Both the position numbers and the translations under genes were made by a program. A stretch of 26,357 nucleotides of DNA. It comes from an uncultured Spirochaetales bacterium (GTDB taxonomy: Bacteria > Spirochaetota > Spirochaetia > Sphaerochaetales > Sphaerochaetaceae). Shown piece by piece: positions 22,666-26,357 of this stretch. Position 1 is the stretch's first letter. Every line of letters begins with the position of its first letter. The DNA lies in NCBI GenBank assembly GCA_934247875.1, contig CAKQJZ010000021.1, positions 1 to 26,357 on the forward strand, given 5' to 3'. The notes under the pieces were generated by a model that saw only the letters and a program-made list of their open reading frames with translations, had not been told where the DNA came from and made no database searches.

Positions 22666-22839
22666 ATGATATTTTGGGAAAAATTCATTCATATACTATA
22701 TTTCGTTATGGCTGGCCTCATTGGCTTAAGCTTCTTCAAGAGTCTTTTCAAGAGAAAAAAGAATAACTCAATTGTCTATGACATCATGTACGCATATTGT
22801 CTTATTCCTTTCGTTCTCCGCGTGCTTTGTATCAAATAA
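22666..22839 (+). CDS. 57-residue two-helix membrane protein, possible small permease subunit
   Basis: A 57-codon ORF lies between the permease and the zinc hydrolase. It has an excellent ribosome site (GGAGG, eight bases before the ATG) and ends TAA at 22837-22839, where the next gene's Shine-Dalgarno starts. The product has helix 1 (about 7-27, HILYFVMAGLIGLSFF), a strongly basic turn (KSLFKRKKNN, about 25-34), and helix 2 (about 36-54, with CLIPFVLRVLC). Two helices with a positive loop give a hairpin with both ends outside by the positive-inside rule. TRAP transporters need a small DctQ subunit of four helices; this much smaller protein may play a comparable role. No family is recognised. 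Confidence 0.7.
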   Translation: MIFWEKFIHILYFVMAGLIGLSFFKSLFKRKKNNSIVYDIMYAYCLIPFVLRVLCIK

Positions 22840-22850
22840 GGGGAATGGAA

Positions 22851-24119
22851 ATGGAAAATAATAAGAAAAGACTAACAATCAAGATTGTACTCTTGATCAT
22901 CATGGCAATCATTGCAGGTTTTGCTGGCGCTCAGTTCTGGGAGCTCAGACATTACAAGGAGACTATCGTTCTCTCTGAAGATTGCACAGAAATCAAGTGG
23001 TATTCAGACTATGTTCCTTCTCTGAAGAACACATGGCTCGATACTCCTGTATTCATCTTTGATTCAGGTGTTGAAGGCGGTACTGTATTCATCAACGGTT
23101 GTCCTCATCCATATGAGCCAGCTTCAACAATGGCTGCTATTTTGATGCTTGAGAACCTACACGTAGAGAAGGGTAAGGTAATCATCGTACCAAGAGCTAA
23201 CTATTCAGGATCCACAGAGGGTATGGCTGGGGACGCTTACCCAATGTATTTCAATGTTAAGACAGCTTGGGGCGAAGAGACATTCAGAATCGGTGATAGA
23301 TATACTAACCCTCTTGACCAGTGGCCAGATCCATTTACTTATGTAAACTACCCATCAGGTCAGAACCTCGCTTACCAGGATATCAGAAACCTCAACAGAG
23401 TTTATCCAGGTCGTGAGAATGGTACTATCACAGAGCGTGCAGCTTTTGCTGAGATGGAAATCATCAGAAACGAAGGCGTAGATATCGCAATCGATATGCA
23501 CGAAGCTGAGATTCTTTACCCAGTTACAAGTACTTACGTAGCACCTGCAAAGGTACTCGACAGAGAACACTTCCTAGAAACTGGTGAGATGGTTTATGTA
23601 GAGCCAGAGAAGAGCAGCTTGGACGTTGCTATGATGGCTTCAATGAACATTGATCAGTTCTTTATGAAGTGTGCTGCATCACCAAATACTCTCCATGGTC
23701 TATCTCACAGAGAATGGGCTGACTGGTCAGATGCACTTACATTCCTAATGGAGACACCAGAAATCTTCATCGATAAGATTACTGGACCAAGAACAGAAGC
23801 TCTCATGTATGAGGGTAAGGATGAGTTCTTACAGCGTGTAACTGATAAGGGTCTTACTTACTTCCCATATGATATGGAGTTCGGTACACCAATGTGGTAC
23901 AGAGTTGCAAGACATCTTTCTGGCTCAATGGAGATCATCAACTGGACAGGTATGTTCTACCCAGAGCTCGAGTGTATTGTTTCATGGCCACTATATGAAG
24001 ATCTTGAAGAACTAGAGAACAGCGGTGTTGATTCTGTAGGTTACTTCCTCAAGAACCCACAGGCTGCAGAGAACGCAGATAGAGTATTCACACTCTACCA
24101 CAAGCCTGTTGAGAAATAA
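22851..24119 (+). CDS. Membrane-anchored zinc hydrolase of the AstE/aspartoacylase (M14-like) family
   Basis: From the ATG at 22851 the protein has 422 residues. I prefer this start because AAGGGGA ends six bases before it; the ATG at 22845 is too close. An N-terminal anchor helix (about 8-28) leaves the catalytic domain outside. Zinc ligands are H86 and E89 in GCPHPYEPAS and H217 in IDMHEAE. The subgroup's substrate-binding motif is present as NLNRVYPG (180-187, N182-R183), as in succinylglutamate desuccinylase and aspartoacylase; a Glu in LMETPEIF is the likely catalytic base. Family members remove an acyl group from N-acyl amino acids or cleave C-terminal residues. Here the reaction would occur outside the membrane, next to the permease. 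The exact substrate is unknown. Confidence 0.78.
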   Translation: MENNKKRLTIKIVLLIIMAIIAGFAGAQFWELRHYKETIVLSEDCTEIKWYSDYVPSLKNTWLDTPVFIFDSGVEGGTVFINGCPHPYEPASTMAAILMLENLHVEKGKVIIVPRANYSGSTEGMAGDAYPMYFNVKTAWGEETFRIGDRYTNPLDQWPDPFTYVNYPSGQNLAYQDIRNLNRVYPGRENGTITERAAFAEMEIIRNEGVDIAIDMHEAEILYPVTSTYVAPAKVLDREHFLETGEMVYVEPEKSSLDVAMMASMNIDQFFMKCAASPNTLHGLSHREWADWSDALTFLMETPEIFIDKITGPRTEALMYEGKDEFLQRVTDKGLTYFPYDMEFGTPMWYRVARHLSGSMEIINWTGMFYPELECIVSWPLYEDLEELENSGVDSVGYFLKNPQAAENADRVFTLYHKPVEK

Positions 24120-24144
24120 GTTATAAAGTCTCGCAAGAGATATA
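24120..24144 (+). promoter_or_regulatory. Intercistronic GCAA-tetraloop hairpin
   Basis: TCTC-GCAA-GAGA closes on a GNRA tetraloop, and the flanking TTATA (24120-24124) and TATAA (24140-24144) can extend the stem past a short bulge. No U-run follows. It lies right after the zinc hydrolase stop and could protect or delimit mRNA segments. Confidence 0.3.
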
Positions 24145-24162
24145 AAAGGAGAAAAAGAATAT

Positions 24163-25764
24163 ATGAGAAAGCGTATCATTATTACAGCTCTGCTTATTGC
24201 ACTTTTCGCAGTTCAGAACGTATTTGCATGCTTTATCACAGGCGTTGGCCGTCTTGCTTCTGCAGATGGATCAACAATGACATCACACACTTGTGATAGT
24301 ACTGGTGATGACATCAGACTCTGGCTGATTCCTTCTATGGAGAAGGGCAGTGAGAGAGAAGTAGTTGTTGACGGCAGAAAAGATGCTGACTTCACAAACT
24401 TCCCAGCAGTTAAAGATTACGGTGCAAGAGGCGTTGTAATGTCCTCTTACGAGAACGATAAAGATACATATCAGTACCTCCACGCAATGTACTCATTTGC
24501 TAACGAGAAGGGCGTAACAATGAACGAGTCAACATGTGGCTCAACAAAGGCTCAGAAGGCTGTTCTTAACCAGTACGAAGGTATTTGGGATTGCTACATG
24601 CTCCAGGACGCAGCTCTTGAAAACAGCTCAACAGCACTTGAAGCTGTTAAGTTCATGGGCGACAAGCTTACAAACGAAGGCTGGTATGGTTCTCCTGAGT
24701 GTATCGTAGTTGCTGACGGTACAGACGTATGGGTATTCGAGGCTTATGGCGGTAACATGTGGTGTGCATTCCGTCTTCCAGATGATGCTTTCTTCTTCTG
24801 TGCTAACAGATGTAGAATTGACTTCTGGGAAGAAGATTCTGACACATACCTCTCAGTTCCAGGCATGAAGGACTTCGCTATTGAGAATGGCCTCTGGGAC
24901 GGTAAGGGTGACTTCAGACCTAACCAGGTATTCGCTGCTGGCAATTATTCATTCAGTTGCGTAGGCAGAGAATGGAGAGTACTTGTAACACTTCCAAGTG
25001 ATTACACAGCTGACGTTATCGGTAAGGATGAGCTTGCTACATGTCCAAACCCAGATGATATGTTCCCACTTTACTACACACCATATGAGAAGATCACTGT
25101 AGATACAATCAAGAGAATCTGCTCTGATAACTACGAAGGTACAAAGTATGATGGAACTAAGACTGCATATTCAGGAATGTATGGTAACGTTCTTTCTGGT
25201 AAGTACCAGTACAGACCTACAAACGTTCCACAGTGCACATACTTCCAGATTTCTAACGTAAAAGCATGGCTCCCAGAAGAAGCAAGATGTCTTGTTTACT
25301 TCGGTTGGGGTGCACCAAGCACAACATATCTAACACCTGTATTCGCATCTCAGAAAGAGCTTGCTCCTCACTTCGGCAGAGGTACAAGATATGAGTACGA
25401 TCCAAATTCAGGTTGGTGGAATGAAGCTCTCGTACAGACAGCTGCTACTCTCAACTATGCTGATGCTATTGAAGTAATCAAGGCAGAAAGAGATCCAAGA
25501 ATGGCTGCTCAGTATGAATCAACATTCGCTGTACAGAACAAGGCTGCTAAGATGATTGCTAACGGAGACAGAGAGGGCGCTATCGATATGCTCACTAAGT
25601 ACTCTAACGATCAGGCTACAATGTGGTTCAACCTCTATGGTCAGCTTTCAGAGAATCTTCTTGCAAGATATGTTGTTGGAAGAGTTAACATGAAGATGAC
25701 ACCAGCTCTACATGAAGAGTGGTGGGACGAAGTTGTAAAAGTAGTAACAGACGTAGCAAAATAA
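24163..25764 (+). CDS. Secreted C69-family dipeptidase
   Basis: The 533-residue protein has a signal peptide (MRKR, hydrophobic core, FA-C junction). In C69 Ntn-hydrolases the nucleophile is an N-terminal Cys exposed by removal of the leading peptide. Here C23 directly follows VFA, so signal peptidase cleavage would itself create the active site. Downstream CFITGVGRLASADGST is the family's conserved start, with N-terminal-strand residues such as D35 and S37. The rest (LWLIPS, MNESTCGS, GWYGSPECIVVADG, VFEAYGG, WCAF, FFCANRCRI, EARCLVYFGWG) follows the PepD pattern. The sequence before Cys (V-F-A) is a poor lipobox, so lipidation is unlikely. It would cut dipeptides in the periplasm or outside. 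GGAG is 11 bases before the ATG. Confidence 0.9.
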   Translation: MRKRIIITALLIALFAVQNVFACFITGVGRLASADGSTMTSHTCDSTGDDIRLWLIPSMEKGSEREVVVDGRKDADFTNFPAVKDYGARGVVMSSYENDKDTYQYLHAMYSFANEKGVTMNESTCGSTKAQKAVLNQYEGIWDCYMLQDAALENSSTALEAVKFMGDKLTNEGWYGSPECIVVADGTDVWVFEAYGGNMWCAFRLPDDAFFFCANRCRIDFWEEDSDTYLSVPGMKDFAIENGLWDGKGDFRPNQVFAAGNYSFSCVGREWRVLVTLPSDYTADVIGKDELATCPNPDDMFPLYYTPYEKITVDTIKRICSDNYEGTKYDGTKTAYSGMYGNVLSGKYQYRPTNVPQCTYFQISNVKAWLPEEARCLVYFGWGAPSTTYLTPVFASQKELAPHFGRGTRYEYDPNSGWWNEALVQTAATLNYADAIEVIKAERDPRMAAQYESTFAVQNKAAKMIANGDREGAIDMLTKYSNDQATMWFNLYGQLSENLLARYVVGRVNMKMTPALHEEWWDEVVKVVTDVAK

Positions 25765-25780
25765 TAAAAGAGGGTGTTGA

Positions 25781-26143
25781 ATGAAAAAAACTATTTTGAC
25801 AATGCTCGTAGTTTTAGCACTGCTGCTTTCCTTCACCGGATGTACTTCTACATGGCAGAAAGTAGACGGCGTTAAGGCTGTTAGAGAGTATAAGCTTGTT
25901 GGATATGATTTCCTATTCACACTTGATGGAAACAGTGTTACATATGAGTATGTTGACGCAGTAGGCGATAGCAGAATCCCACTTATTGCAGAGACACTCG
26001 GCGCTGTACTCCCAGGCTATGTAGGATATGAGTACCCAGCTGGTGGTATGATTATATTGCAGAGCAAATGCAAGCTAACTGAAGCTCAGTTTGATGAGTT
26101 TGTTACTAGCGCAGAAGCTCTTATCTATAATACAATTTATTAA
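25781..26143 (+). CDS. Small predicted lipoprotein, last gene of export operon
   Basis: The 120-residue protein has a lipoprotein signal peptide with FTGC, acceptor C21. Spirochaetal lipoboxes tolerate such variants. The mature part of about 100 residues is beta-rich with an aromatic VREYKLVGYDFLFTLDG segment and a helical C-terminus. No domain is recognised. It lies 16 bases after the C69 dipeptidase gene with GAGG eight bases before the ATG, and is followed by hairpins, so it ends the operon. It may anchor or scaffold the secreted partners, but nothing in the sequence proves this. Confidence 0.75.
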   Translation: MKKTILTMLVVLALLLSFTGCTSTWQKVDGVKAVREYKLVGYDFLFTLDGNSVTYEYVDAVGDSRIPLIAETLGAVLPGYVGYEYPAGGMIILQSKCKLTEAQFDEFVTSAEALIYNTIY

Positions 26144-26151
26144 GTTTTCGG

Positions 26152-26175
26152 GCTGGCACCTTAACGGGTGTCAGC
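26152..26175 (+). terminator. Hairpin after the export operon
   Basis: GCTGGCACC (26152-26160) pairs with GGTGTCAGC (26167-26175) with one G-U pair. The following bases (TTCTGTATTT) are only moderately U-rich, so it is a weak terminator or 3'-end stabiliser backed by the next hairpin. Confidence 0.55.
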
Positions 26176-26216
26176 TTCTGTATTTATAACTATGAAAGTT
26201 TCTTAGTCTGAATTGA

Positions 26217-26252
26217 AAGTGAGGTGTTTCGATGCACCTCACTTCATTTTTG
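26217..26252 (+). terminator. Terminator of the export operon
   Basis: AAGTGAGGTG (26217-26226) pairs perfectly with CACCTCACTT (26235-26244) around an 8-base loop, followed by CATTTTTGTT. The 10-bp stem and T-rich tail make this the main terminator. Confidence 0.8.
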
Positions 26253-26280
26253 TTATTCCTTTGAGTTCTTTTTATAACAC

Positions 26281-26356
26281 CAGAATAAACGCATGAGATA
26301 ATTAAACCAGATGTTTTGAGCTATTTATATGAGGAATTTCGGTTTTTTAGCTGAAG
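26281..26356 (+). repeat. Right copy of the 76-bp terminal inverted repeat
   Basis: It is identical to the reverse complement of 1-76 and starts CAGAATAAACGC right after the unique sequence downstream of the operon terminator (divergence at 26280). The same repeat end therefore points outward at both edges. A short frame begins ATG at 26329 (MRNFGFLAE) and runs off the window; it may be the start of a gene inside the repeated element, but no ribosome site precedes it. See the left copy for the assembly-artefact alternative. Confidence 0.9.
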
Positions 26357-26357
26357 T

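Noticed and set aside
22797..22850. Longer start for the zinc hydrolase (in-frame ATT/TTG-type start at 22797)
   Set aside because: The extension lies inside the 57-residue membrane protein gene, and AAGGGGA is correctly spaced only for the ATG at 22851.

Overview
The window looks like a complete contig from an anaerobic, probably host-associated bacterium of low-to-middle GC. The gene set (GTP-dependent PEP carboxykinase, archaeal/fungal-type aspartate-semialdehyde dehydrogenase, a fused xanthine-dehydrogenase-like molybdoenzyme, AAA-ATPase/DUF1703-type genes, YesMN-type signalling, many lipoproteins) fits a spirochaete of the Treponema/Sphaerochaeta kind, but a gut Firmicute cannot be excluded. 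No rRNA, tRNA or CRISPR array was seen. No intact transposase gene was seen.

Layout. (1) 1-76 and 26281-26356 are a perfect 76-bp inverted pair with the same repeat end facing outward at both edges; at the left edge it cuts off an AAA-ATPase-like gene. (2) 655-4331, minus strand: an MFS transporter whose first membrane helix lies out of frame with its only good start, then a YesM-type histidine kinase and a YesN/AraC-type response regulator. (3) 4453-7977: asd with its own promoter, hairpin leader and terminator, a 70-residue conserved small protein, and a U32-family rRNA-hydroxylation-type protein. (4) 8050-10032: pckG with a structured leader and strong terminator. (5) 10033-10401 has no long gene but holds a candidate small RNA on the minus strand with its own promoter and terminator, then a promoter and a 20-codon leader ORF in front of a lipoprotein / WYL regulator / RNase D-like cluster (10402-12967). 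(6) 12951-20461, all minus strand: PhoB/PhoR-like two-component pair, alpha/beta hydrolase, dCMP deaminase, then a fused [2Fe-2S]-molybdopterin hydroxylase overlapping a PepT-like M20 peptidase.

(7) 20722-26143, plus strand and divergent from the two-component pair, is the most interesting region: six closely spaced genes whose products all appear exported or membrane-bound. They are a DUF6305-like secreted protein, a DctM/IT-superfamily permease, a 57-residue two-helix membrane protein, a membrane-anchored AstE/aspartoacylase-like zinc hydrolase, a secreted C69 dipeptidase whose N-terminal nucleophile Cys would be exposed by signal-peptide cleavage, and a small lipoprotein. I read it as an envelope system that deacylates or cleaves a peptide-like or N-acyl-amino-acid substrate outside the membrane and imports a carboxylate product. 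Its codon use resembles that of pckG, suggesting high expression. TGTAAA-type repeats, two of them exactly 11 bp apart, lie between it and the PhoB-like regulator gene, so the regulator is a plausible controller. The substrate and the regulation are inference.
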